NCBI RefSeq assembly: GCF_006874765.1
Contig: NZ_CP040840.1
Span: 2,837,501 to 2,901,500, forward strand
DNA from: Leptospira weilii
Lineage (GTDB): Bacteria > Spirochaetota > Leptospiria > Leptospirales > Leptospiraceae
Direction: 5' to 3'
DNA length: 64,000 nt
Both the position numbers and the translations under genes were made by a program. This document shows, piece by piece, positions 54,500-64,000 of the stretch (position 1 is the first letter of the stretch; each line of letters opens with the position of its first letter). The notes under the pieces were generated by a model. That model saw only the letters and a list, made by a program, of their open reading frames with translations, was not told the origin of the DNA and made no database searches.

Positions 54500-56198
54500 A
54501 TTTACTCATATCAATATCAGTCTTTTTTACAATATAATCTTCCAATACTAACGCATCAATATTGGTTCCCAAAAAACAACGTACCGCATCTTCAGGATTA
54601 CACACGATCGGCTCGTCTTTGATATTGAACGATGTATTCATAATTACCGGAACGTTAGTAATCTTATAAAACTCTTCAATAATATTATAATATCTTGGAT
54701 TAATTTCCTTTTCTACCGTCTGTACCCTTCCCGTTCCGTCCTGATGCACGACTGCAGGAATTTTATCTTTGGCAAACGGTTTTGCTTTGTAAACAAGCAG
54801 CATATAGGGAGAGGTATAATCATTTTCAAAATAGTCCTTGCAATGATCTGCTAAAATGGCCGGTGCAAATGGTCGGTAGGCTTCTCTAAACTTTACTTTT
54901 TCATTTACAATGTCTTTCATTTCTTCAAACCGGGGATCCGCAATGATACTTCGATTTCCTAAAGCCCTAGGACCAAATTCCATTCGCCCTTGATACAACC
55001 CGATCACATTTTTATTTGTCAACATCACTGCGGCTTCTTTAGCGACAGAATCTGATTTATAAATAGGTAAATTATATTTCTTTAAAGCATTAATAATATC
55101 TTGCTCTGGATATTTTGGACCTAGATAGGTATCCCTTTCCACAAACACTCTTTTTTGTTTCTTTAGAGTGTTATATACATAAAAAGCCGCGCCGACGGGA
55201 AGGCCATTATCCCCACTTGCAGGTTGGATAAAAATATCCTTAAACAAACCTTGTTCAACGATTTTTCCATTTGCAACACTATTCAGCGCCACCCCACCGG
55301 CCAAACAAATCGCCTTCATTTTGGTTTTATTATATAGCGATTCAGAAATATGCAATACCGTGTCTTCCAAAACCTTTTGGGCAGCAGCAGCTACATTGAT
55401 ATAACGCGAAGTCATTTCTTCATTTTTGGCACGCCTCGGACCAAAAACTTTATAAAATTTATCGCTTACCCAGGTATCTCTTTTTTTATGATATTCGAAA
55501 TAAGATAAATCTAATTGAAAGGTTCCATCTTTTTTTAGTTTAACGAGCTTCTTAAAATCATTATAGTATTCCGAAGCATCTCCATATGCTGCAAGCCCCA
55601 TAACTTTTCCCTCGTCCAATTCTGCCGTATATCCGACAAAATGCGAAATACAAGCATACATTGACCCAAGTGAATTTGGAAAAAGAATATGATCCAATCT
55701 TTTGATCGACGTTCCTTTACCGACAGCTTGTACACTAGTCTCATATTCACCCAATCCATCCAATGTCAAGATGGCCGCTTCTTCAAACGGAGAAACAAGA
55801 AATGTACTTCCCATATGCGCATCATGATGTTTCAATAATATAATCGGCTTATTCGTTTTTAGTTCTTTTTGAATATTGGATTTCAAAAACATAAACTTTG
55901 AAATCATACGCTTCACATACTTAAGTTCCCCCAAAGCCTGAGGAAAAAAGCGCAATTGATGATACAAAAATCTGTGGGTCAACCAAAGATATGGTTGATA
56001 CGCATAAGTAATATAGTCGACATCTTCAAATTTAATATTCGCTTCTTTTAAACAATACTCTATCGATAGATTAGGGAAAGCGCGAGTGCTTTTTTCTCGA
56101 TTCAACCGTTCCTCTTCTACCGCCGCAATCAATTTCCCATCGATAACGAGAGCAGCTGACGTATCATGTCCGAATGCATTAATACCTAATATCTTCAT
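54447..56198 (-). CDS. NodU/CmcH-family carbamoyltransferase (second copy, distinct subtype)
   Basis: A 583-aa carbamoyltransferase. It has MKILGINAFGHDTSAALVID, LLKHHDAHMGSTFLV (metal-site His pair), ILTLDGLGEYETSV, GKVMGLAAYGD, LAGGVALNSVANGKI, the YrdC-like domain with MEFGPRALGNRSIIADPR, AYRPFAPAIL and the motif VPVIMNTSFNIKDEPIV. It differs from the other two by being closer to the TobZ/NodU core group. A Shine-Dalgarno AAGG precedes the start, 2 nt after the previous stop. It overlaps the fusion gene by 53 nt, an unusually long overlap. Confidence 0.93.
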   Translation of the reverse strand: MKILGINAFGHDTSAALVIDGKLIAAVEEERLNREKSTRAFPNLSIEYCLKEANIKFEDVDYITYAYQPYLWLTHRFLYHQLRFFPQALGELKYVKRMISKFMFLKSNIQKELKTNKPIILLKHHDAHMGSTFLVSPFEEAAILTLDGLGEYETSVQAVGKGTSIKRLDHILFPNSLGSMYACISHFVGYTAELDEGKVMGLAAYGDASEYYNDFKKLVKLKKDGTFQLDLSYFEYHKKRDTWVSDKFYKVFGPRRAKNEEMTSRYINVAAAAQKVLEDTVLHISESLYNKTKMKAICLAGGVALNSVANGKIVEQGLFKDIFIQPASGDNGLPVGAAFYVYNTLKKQKRVFVERDTYLGPKYPEQDIINALKKYNLPIYKSDSVAKEAAVMLTNKNVIGLYQGRMEFGPRALGNRSIIADPRFEEMKDIVNEKVKFREAYRPFAPAILADHCKDYFENDYTSPYMLLVYKAKPFAKDKIPAVVHQDGTGRVQTVEKEINPRYYNIIEEFYKITNVPVIMNTSFNIKDEPIVCNPEDAVRCFLGTNIDALVLEDYIVKKTDIDMSKYGNQEDYRHNRGQASKH

Positions 56199-56200
56199 TC

Positions 56201-57364
56201 TTAATTACCTTTAAACACCTTAATCATGGCAGAATTCACTTTATCCAAGACTTGATCTTGCATCTTTACTTGAATTGGGATGGCTACGCTTCTATCCAAT
56301 AATTCTAAAGAGCGTGGAAAAGCTTCGAACAAATTAGGATATTGACGAACAAGTTCGGGAATATGATTCCAAGTTCCAGCAAAATGCCAAGAAATAGCTT
56401 CGGGAAGTATTTTAGTACCAAGACCTTCCTCGAGCATCGCTGACCGAAAAGCACGGGCCAATTTTGGAGTCTTTGTAAAAAAGACCAAAGCGTCAGCAGT
56501 TTCTTCACCAGACTCGGGAACATCTCTAAAACGGATGCCTTCATATTGAGATACAACTGATTGAATTTTCTCTAAATTAGCTCTTTGTAACTTCACGATT
56601 TCACCCAACTTTTTAAGTTGAGCAAGACCAACGGCGCCCTGCATTTCTGTCATTCGATAGTTAAAACCAGAACTACTCCTAGAGTCTTCCCAGCGTGGTA
56701 GCTTTGGATTATTTTCATGCCCATGATCATGATATGCTTTAGCTCTCTCCAATAAACTCTGATCCTTTGCAAGTATCATTCCCCCTTCGCCAGTAGTTAT
56801 AATCTTTGCAAAATCAAAACTAAAACTACCAATATCTCCTAAAGTTCCGAGGTAGGAACCCTGGAATTTTCCGCCACATCCCCAGGCGGTATCCTCCATA
56901 ACTAAAAGATTATGCTTTCGGGCAATCGCGAGAATTTGATCCATCCTTGCAGGGACACCTAACATATGCACTGGAACAATCATCTTAGTCTTTTGAGTGA
57001 TCAATTTTTCAAGAGCAATTGGATCCATATTGAGAGATTCATCTATCTCACAAATGATTGGAGTAGCACCTGCTTCTACAATCGCTTCCACAGTTGCTAA
57101 GAATGTAAAAGACTGCGTGATCACTTCATCCCCAGGTTTAATATTAGCGGCTTTCATCGCTACTTTCAAAGCTGCGGTTCCGGAAGTAACCGCTAAGGCA
57201 TCCCGAAACCCGAAATATTTCGCAAAAGCAAGTTCAAATTCTCTTACCTTAAAAACCCCATTCCGAATCCCGTCAAATCCATGCCGAAAGAGTATTTTAC
57301 TCCTTTGAAATAAATCCTCCAATTCTCCAAACTCTTCATTTCCTATTAGTTCAAATCCGGGCAT
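56201..57364 (-). CDS. kdnA: KdnA-like aminotransferase (8-amino-3,8-dideoxy-Kdo type)
   Basis: A 387-aa DegT-type PLP enzyme. The opening MPGFELIGNEEFGELEDLF with RHGFDGIRNGVFKVREFE is the hallmark start of KdnA (Kdo 8-aminotransferase of Shewanella), as are KAYHDHGHENNPKLPR and FSFDFAKIITTGEGG with the PLP Lys. KdnA transaminates the 8-oxo-Kdo made by KdnB. A KdnB-like gene lies in the same operon at 62359-63444. An AGGA ribosome site 8 nt before the ATG supports the start. Substrate inferred from resemblance recalled from memory. Confidence 0.85.
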   Translation of the reverse strand: MPGFELIGNEEFGELEDLFQRSKILFRHGFDGIRNGVFKVREFELAFAKYFGFRDALAVTSGTAALKVAMKAANIKPGDEVITQSFTFLATVEAIVEAGATPIICEIDESLNMDPIALEKLITQKTKMIVPVHMLGVPARMDQILAIARKHNLLVMEDTAWGCGGKFQGSYLGTLGDIGSFSFDFAKIITTGEGGMILAKDQSLLERAKAYHDHGHENNPKLPRWEDSRSSSGFNYRMTEMQGAVGLAQLKKLGEIVKLQRANLEKIQSVVSQYEGIRFRDVPESGEETADALVFFTKTPKLARAFRSAMLEEGLGTKILPEAISWHFAGTWNHIPELVRQYPNLFEAFPRSLELLDRSVAIPIQVKMQDQVLDKVNSAMIKVFKGN

Positions 57365-57427
57365 ATTTATTTTCCTATCTGCTCAATCGAGATTTTTGAC
57401 CGCGACGAAATCAATTAGAACTGATCT

Positions 57428-59227
57428 TTAAAATTCCTTTTTAGAGATAATCCAATTTGGAAGAATGATCGCATCCAAACCACTTTTTAAAAAAACACGG
57501 TAAGCATCTTTAGAACCATTTACAATTGGCTCTCCATGTAAATTAAAGGAGGTATTCAGTAATCCACCGACTCCAGTTATTTTCTTAAACTCTTTGATTA
57601 AAGTATAGTATTCTCGATTTGATTTTTGAGTCACCGTATTCGGCCGCACAGTAGCATCAGAAGGATGAGTGGCCGCCCGCAAAGCTTCCTTTCCTTTAGC
57701 TGTGGTTCGAAAGCCTATCGACATAAAGGGAGAATCAATATTTTTCGGGTTTATAGTATATTCATTTAAGTCTTCACGTAAAACGGAAGGGGCAAATGGC
57801 ATCCAAAAGTCTCGATTCTTGATCTTCTCATTGATAACACCAATCGTATCAAAGTTTCTCGGGTCGGCCAAAATCGCCCTATTTCCAAGCGATCTGGCAC
57901 CAAATTCTCCACGACCTACCGCCCTTCCGAAAGCGAAACCTTTTGCCAACATTTGAGCAGCGAGAGTTGGATTGTATTCTTTGACAAAAAATTGTTTCCT
58001 CGCCTCGGAAACAACCGTTGCTTCTTCTTTAACATCCATATCAGGACCAAGATATAAATTCGCAAGTGGAGTAAGCTCTCGACTTCCAATTTCTTGATCC
58101 ATATACGCATAACAAGCACCGATAGCCAAAGACTCATCCCCTCCTGATCCAGGGACATAAAGCTCTTTCAACACACTTTCTTCATGAAGTAGCATGTTGG
58201 TTTTAATATTCATAGAAACACCGCCAGAATACGCAAGTTTCGTTTTTTTCTTGGATTTTAGAGCATTCGAGATGTATTTTAATACGATTTCTTCAGTGTA
58301 TTTTTGTAATCCGCCGGCAATTCCATCAAAACGACTTCCGTTCAATCGTTCCCTAAACCAATAATAGTAATCTTTCGGTTTATTTTTGTAAACCATGGAT
58401 AAACCATTTACTTGCATTGTAGATGAAAAAACTTCATAAGGTTTTTTTAATATTTCTTCTTTAGCATACGGGGCCAAGCCCATTACCTTATATTCATGCT
58501 CATTAGGCTTCATACCTAAAATTAGAGTTACATATCGATAAAGACGGGCCAAGGTAAATTCATTGGAACCAAGTTCATGAACTCTTTTCAGTCCACCATC
58601 TTTTTTAATGACAGAAATTGTAGAAGAAAGCCCGTCCCCATAGGCGTCCGCGGTTAATGTGAGAACATCTTCCCCCCTACAAATTGATCCCCAATACGCA
58701 TACGCGGCATGACATGTATGATGATCCAAGTGAACAATTGGAATGTCCGTTCTACCGAGGATAGAATAAAAATAATCGTGTAAGAAAACCTTATAGTGAG
58801 GCCAATCTTTAGTTGAATAATACCCTTTTATATTCTTTAAAAGTTTTTTCCACTTTTCTGGCCCTGGCGCTTGATTGATATCGATTTTATCTTTAAATAC
58901 TTTGTAAAAATCTACGTCCTTCTTTTCATATAATTTAGGATACCAGTAATCATCCATTGAACGAATATAATCTGAAATTTTCCAAGAGCTATAAGTTCTC
59001 ATAATATGAGTCGAAACATTCAACTCGGTTCCAGCAACCACAACACGATCTAAATCGGACGCTGTAATTCCACCTGTCTCTAAAACATAACGAATTGATT
59101 TTTCAGGTAATACTTCGTCATTTTTTTTTCGTGTAAATCTTTCCTCGCTAACACAGGCGACGATGTGACCATCAACCATCAATGCAGCTGTACTCAACTC
59201 ACCTAAAGATAATCCTAAAATTTTCAT
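57428..59227 (-). CDS. NodU/CmcH-family carbamoyltransferase (third copy)
   Basis: A 599-aa protein. It has MKILGLSLGELSTAALMVDG, HLDHHTCHAAYAYWGSIC (metal-site His motif), TLTADAYGDGLSSTISV, LILGMKPNEHEYKVMGLAPY, SRFDGIAGGLQKYTEE, a YrdC-like domain with GEFGARSLGNRAILADPR, NRDFWMPFAPSVLRED and GGLLNTSFNLHGEPIV. It is a clear paralogue of 48134-49900, sharing many segments. It follows the KdnA-like gene by 63 nt and is preceded by the methyltransferase gene by 14 nt. It probably carbamoylates a sugar hydroxyl in the O-unit. Confidence 0.93.
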   Translation of the reverse strand: MKILGLSLGELSTAALMVDGHIVACVSEERFTRKKNDEVLPEKSIRYVLETGGITASDLDRVVVAGTELNVSTHIMRTYSSWKISDYIRSMDDYWYPKLYEKKDVDFYKVFKDKIDINQAPGPEKWKKLLKNIKGYYSTKDWPHYKVFLHDYFYSILGRTDIPIVHLDHHTCHAAYAYWGSICRGEDVLTLTADAYGDGLSSTISVIKKDGGLKRVHELGSNEFTLARLYRYVTLILGMKPNEHEYKVMGLAPYAKEEILKKPYEVFSSTMQVNGLSMVYKNKPKDYYYWFRERLNGSRFDGIAGGLQKYTEEIVLKYISNALKSKKKTKLAYSGGVSMNIKTNMLLHEESVLKELYVPGSGGDESLAIGACYAYMDQEIGSRELTPLANLYLGPDMDVKEEATVVSEARKQFFVKEYNPTLAAQMLAKGFAFGRAVGRGEFGARSLGNRAILADPRNFDTIGVINEKIKNRDFWMPFAPSVLREDLNEYTINPKNIDSPFMSIGFRTTAKGKEALRAATHPSDATVRPNTVTQKSNREYYTLIKEFKKITGVGGLLNTSFNLHGEPIVNGSKDAYRVFLKSGLDAIILPNWIISKKEF

Positions 59228-59241
59228 TTAAAAACGTCCAA

Positions 59242-59868
59242 TCAATCTATTTTAAATATGCAGCTAGTTTCTATATTCTCAGAACCAGGATACTTGGTCT
59301 CAGAAAAAGAAATCAGCTCAAATGGGCACAATTTGATAAACCCTGCCAAATTAGTAAAAAAATCTATGCCGTATTTTTGACCTTTCTCGTAAAATTGCAA
59401 ATTATGAATAAAATAACCACCTTTAAAATGTTTAGCAATATTCTCAAAGGCATAAAGCAATTTATTATCTTCTAATATATACCAAGTTAACTCTGAAAAC
59501 ATAATATTCTTATATTCTGAATATTTTCCAAGAAATTCGATATCATCACAAAAAAAATCCATATCGCCAAAGTATTCTTTTGCCTTTCGTATTGCAGTCT
59601 CAGAGATATCAACTCCAGCCACTTTTGCTCCAGTAAAATCTCGAAGAAAGGAAGTATAAAAACCAAGCCCGCAGCCAAATTCGATGATTTCTTTAATACC
59701 AAATCTCAACATATAAGAGGTCGAAATTAATTTAGAGGCACAACCAAGAATACTTTCACGTTTTGTTTGATACCATGGATCGTCACATGAGGAATACATT
59801 TCTTCAAATTTTCCGACAAACTCTCCATCCTTTATTACATAATCATGATAATCTATTTGCTTTTTCAA
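59242..59868 (-). CDS. Class I SAM-dependent methyltransferase
   Basis: A 208-aa methyltransferase. It has IIEFGCGLGFYTSFLRDFTGA (motif I), VAGVDISETAIRKAKEYF, FFCDDIEFLG and IMFSELTWYILEDNKLLYAF. The C-terminal third contains the aromatic segment GGYFIHNLQFYEKGQKYGIDFF. Located between the SpsF-type gene and a carbamoyltransferase. It probably methylates an O- or N-position of the ulosonate or of a linked sugar; substrate unknown. Confidence 0.85.
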   Translation of the reverse strand: MKKQIDYHDYVIKDGEFVGKFEEMYSSCDDPWYQTKRESILGCASKLISTSYMLRFGIKEIIEFGCGLGFYTSFLRDFTGAKVAGVDISETAIRKAKEYFGDMDFFCDDIEFLGKYSEYKNIMFSELTWYILEDNKLLYAFENIAKHFKGGYFIHNLQFYEKGQKYGIDFFTNLAGFIKLCPFELISFSETKYPGSENIETSCIFKID

Positions 59869-59902
59869 AGCCCACTCTCCCGAGGATCACCAATTTACGA
59901 TG

Positions 59903-60595
59903 TCACAATTTCGAAATTAGTTCTTCAACTTCATAGTCTTCAGGAAGTCCCGAGTAATTCTCAAGATGCATCTGAAACAGTTCATAATCTTCTTTTGTAT
60001 CAACATCTAATGAAAGCTCCGGAAAACGGAATTTTTCATCGGCGATTGGAGAATAAATCCGATAACGATCCCAGTGATTCCAAATAAAACGGGTCACGTG
60101 TTCTCTTTCTTCTGGCAATTTTGCAAGTTCATCGATCTCTTCTAATAATCTCTTTCTTAAAATCTCTACACCGACTCCATCAATAAAAGAATTTTCACCC
60201 CAAGGAATATGATTAAAACCGTAATCGTAGTCTTCGTTAGTAAATCCCTCGATTAAGTCATCGATAACTTTGAAATCCAAAAACGGATTATCTGCGCAGA
60301 CTCTGACGATATTTTTTGAGACCGACTTTTTACTAGCCAAAACAAATCGACCCAACACGTCTGCCTCAGATCCACGAAAGACGGTTACACCAAGACTTTT
60401 TGCGACAACTTCCAAAGAATCATCAATCGATAGATTACTTGTCGCTAATATGATTTCAGTTAATTGTTTTGATTTCTTGATACGTCGAAGAACCCATTCT
60501 AAAATAGTGAACTTCCCGAGTTTTAATAACATTTTCCCCGGAAGTCTTGTAGAGCCCATCCTTGCTTGAACTATGGCAAGTGTCGACGAGCCCAT
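59903..60595 (-). CDS. SpsF-type cytidylyltransferase
   Basis: A 230-aa protein. It has TLAIVQARMGSTRLPGKMLLKL (CTP loop), TVFRGSEADVLGRFVLASKK, VRVCADNPFLDFKVID, and SLDVDTKEDYELF near the end. The VRVCADNPFL segment replaces the VRLTGDCPL segment of the other two SpsF copies, so the substrate may differ. Its start lies 4 nt after the NeuB stop, and NeuB+SpsF form a likely synthase/activator pair. Confidence 0.87.
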   Translation of the reverse strand: MGSSTLAIVQARMGSTRLPGKMLLKLGKFTILEWVLRRIKKSKQLTEIILATSNLSIDDSLEVVAKSLGVTVFRGSEADVLGRFVLASKKSVSKNIVRVCADNPFLDFKVIDDLIEGFTNEDYDYGFNHIPWGENSFIDGVGVEILRKRLLEEIDELAKLPEEREHVTRFIWNHWDRYRIYSPIADEKFRFPELSLDVDTKEDYELFQMHLENYSGLPEDYEVEELISKL

Positions 60596-60599
60596 TTTC

Positions 60600-61664
60600 C
60601 TAAAGTTGAACCAAATCTTCCCAATTTAAAATATGATCTTCTAAAAGATCTCTATTGACCACTCTTCCGATTACATCATCCCAAAAAATAGGGCTAATCC
60701 CATGTGCAGGTCTTTTAAAAGTTATATCTTGTTCTTTAATTTTGCTACCTTTCGAAAGATTTTTAGAAAGGACAATAGATCTTCTGGCGTTTTTCCGACT
60801 CAACTCTTCAGATTGAAGTGGTGCTTTTTCACTACTACCGATTAAAGATTCAAATTCCTTAAGTTTTCCTTTGAATCTTTTAAGATCATCCTTATCCATC
60901 GCATGATAATGATCATTTCCAGGGAGAGTTTTGTCATGAGTAAAATGTTTTTCCAAAACGACGGAACCGAATAACGTCGCGGCTATCAAAGATTTCATCT
61001 CAAGATCTGGAGGAGTGTGATCTGAATATCCAATCCAATGATGAGGAAATATTCTTTGTAAGTCCTGGATCATTCCCAAATTTGCATTTTCAGGTTTAGT
61101 AGGATAATTTAATATACAATGCAAAAGAATAATCTCGCTTGCTCCATTTGCGTGCAACTCTCTCATTGCAAAATCAATCTCTGGAATAGTCGAACTACCA
61201 GTTGATAAAATCACTGGCTTAGAATATTTAGCAACGCTTCTTAATAAAGGAACGGAAGTTATATCCGCCGAAGCGACTTTTATAAAAGGCATTTGAGAAG
61301 CCAAACGTTCCACCGCCTCCAAATCGAAAGGGGTAGAAAGAAAATCAATCTCCACCGATTGGCAATGTTTAGCGAGAATTTCATACTCTTTCCAACCGAA
61401 AGAATCATATTTTTTAAATAATTCAAATTGACTAGCGGTGGGTTCTTGAGTTCTATCCCAATAGGATGGTGAATTCTTAGATGCTAACGTCTCCGCTTTA
61501 TAGGTTTGAAATTTTGCCCCGTCCGCCCCACCTTCCTTAGCTTCGTCAATCAATCGTTTCGCTATATCGATCGATCCTTCATGATTGACCCCTATCTCAG
61601 CGATCACGTAAGGATCGAAAAAACCAGTAATAATTTTATTTCCTAATTGAATCGGCTGTGGCAT
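60600..61664 (-). CDS. NeuB-family ulosonate synthase with SAF domain
   Basis: A 354-aa PEP-dependent synthase. It has YVIAEIGVNHEGSIDIAKRL, GADGAKFQTYKAETLAS, FIKVASADITSVPLLR, ILSTGSSTIPEIDFAM, LLHCILNYPT, IGYSDHTPP, FTHDKTLPGNDHYHAMD, and a C-terminal SAF domain (ARRSIVLSKNLSKGSKIKEQDITFKR). Full length for the family. It condenses PEP with an aldose (ManNAc-like or 2,4-diamino) to a nonulosonic or octulosonic acid. It pairs with the adjacent SpsF-type cytidylyltransferase. Confidence 0.92.
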   Translation of the reverse strand: MPQPIQLGNKIITGFFDPYVIAEIGVNHEGSIDIAKRLIDEAKEGGADGAKFQTYKAETLASKNSPSYWDRTQEPTASQFELFKKYDSFGWKEYEILAKHCQSVEIDFLSTPFDLEAVERLASQMPFIKVASADITSVPLLRSVAKYSKPVILSTGSSTIPEIDFAMRELHANGASEIILLHCILNYPTKPENANLGMIQDLQRIFPHHWIGYSDHTPPDLEMKSLIAATLFGSVVLEKHFTHDKTLPGNDHYHAMDKDDLKRFKGKLKEFESLIGSSEKAPLQSEELSRKNARRSIVLSKNLSKGSKIKEQDITFKRPAHGISPIFWDDVIGRVVNRDLLEDHILNWEDLVQL

Positions 61665-61679
61665 ACAATGTACTTTAAG

Positions 61680-63444
<1,765 letters not shown>

Positions 63445-63506
63445 ATTCTAAAAACCAAAGCCTTTTAAAAATTAAAAAACAAACGATACGGTAAAATCTA
63501 TTTTTT

Positions 63507-64000
<494 letters not shown>

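Overview
The window is a single-direction (all minus-strand), AT-rich surface-polysaccharide gene cluster. It is almost certainly part of the rfb (LPS O-antigen) locus of a pathogenic-group Leptospira. Support for this: dozens of nucleotide-sugar and glycosyl-transfer genes head to tail; several proteins that resemble families first defined in Leptospira O-antigen loci (the LIC13510 and LIC12162 types, recognised from memory); and decayed transposons of ISL3 and IS5 type. Species and serovar cannot be read from the sequence alone. Transcription enters at the right edge (base 64000) and runs toward base 1. Most genes overlap or are a few bases apart, so long polycistronic transcripts are expected.

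Right block, about 48-64 kb: the 3' part of a GDP-L-fucose synthase-like gene, a KdnB-like Fe-alcohol dehydrogenase, a GT2 glycosyltransferase, a NeuB-type synthase, an SpsF-type cytidylyltransferase, a methyltransferase, three NodU/CmcH carbamoyltransferases, a KdnA-like aminotransferase, an SpsF::Gfo/Idh fusion, a second DegT aminotransferase, an unassigned GT-B-like protein and a GNAT acetyltransferase. Together these look like synthesis and decoration (amination, carbamoylation, acylation, methylation) of CMP-activated 2-ulosonic acids, possibly including an 8-amino-Kdo-like sugar.

Mobile-element junction, about 42-48 kb: a nearly complete but frameshifted ISL3-family element, a second decayed relative of the same transposase, and a decayed IS5-family transposase. 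Between them lie an unrecognised 503-aa protein and a methyltransferase/acetyltransferase pair.

Middle block, about 14-42 kb: a second ulosonate set (DegT aminotransferase, WbqC, PseG/SpsG-like protein, short NeuB, aldo/keto reductase, SDR, SpsF, M28-like peptidase); an ABC exporter; sugar methyltransferases; a 6-phosphogluconolactonase homologue; and a third, different ulosonate-like set made of a SIS isomerase, an HpaI-type pyruvate aldolase, a KdsB-like cytidylyltransferase, a Gfo/Idh oxidoreductase and an inositol-phosphatase-like enzyme. A short Wzz-like protein and a polytopic membrane protein follow, then two broken methyltransferase genes, a 2-hydroxyacid dehydrogenase and a LIC13510-type protein.

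Left block, about 1-14 kb: the WbpG/HisH/HisF acetamidino-forming set, a GT4 glycosyltransferase, a LegB-like dehydratase with its nucleotidyltransferase and an epimerase, a deletion scar joining two gene remnants, the UDP-N-acetyl-L-fucosamine pathway (fnlA-fnlB-fnlC) with a WbuB-like transferase, the initiating sugar-phosphate transferase, and a partial Wzy-like polymerase running off the left edge. The inferred product is a complex O-unit containing L-FucNAc, an amidino sugar and one or more highly modified ulosonic acids. No MOP-type Wzx flippase is visible.
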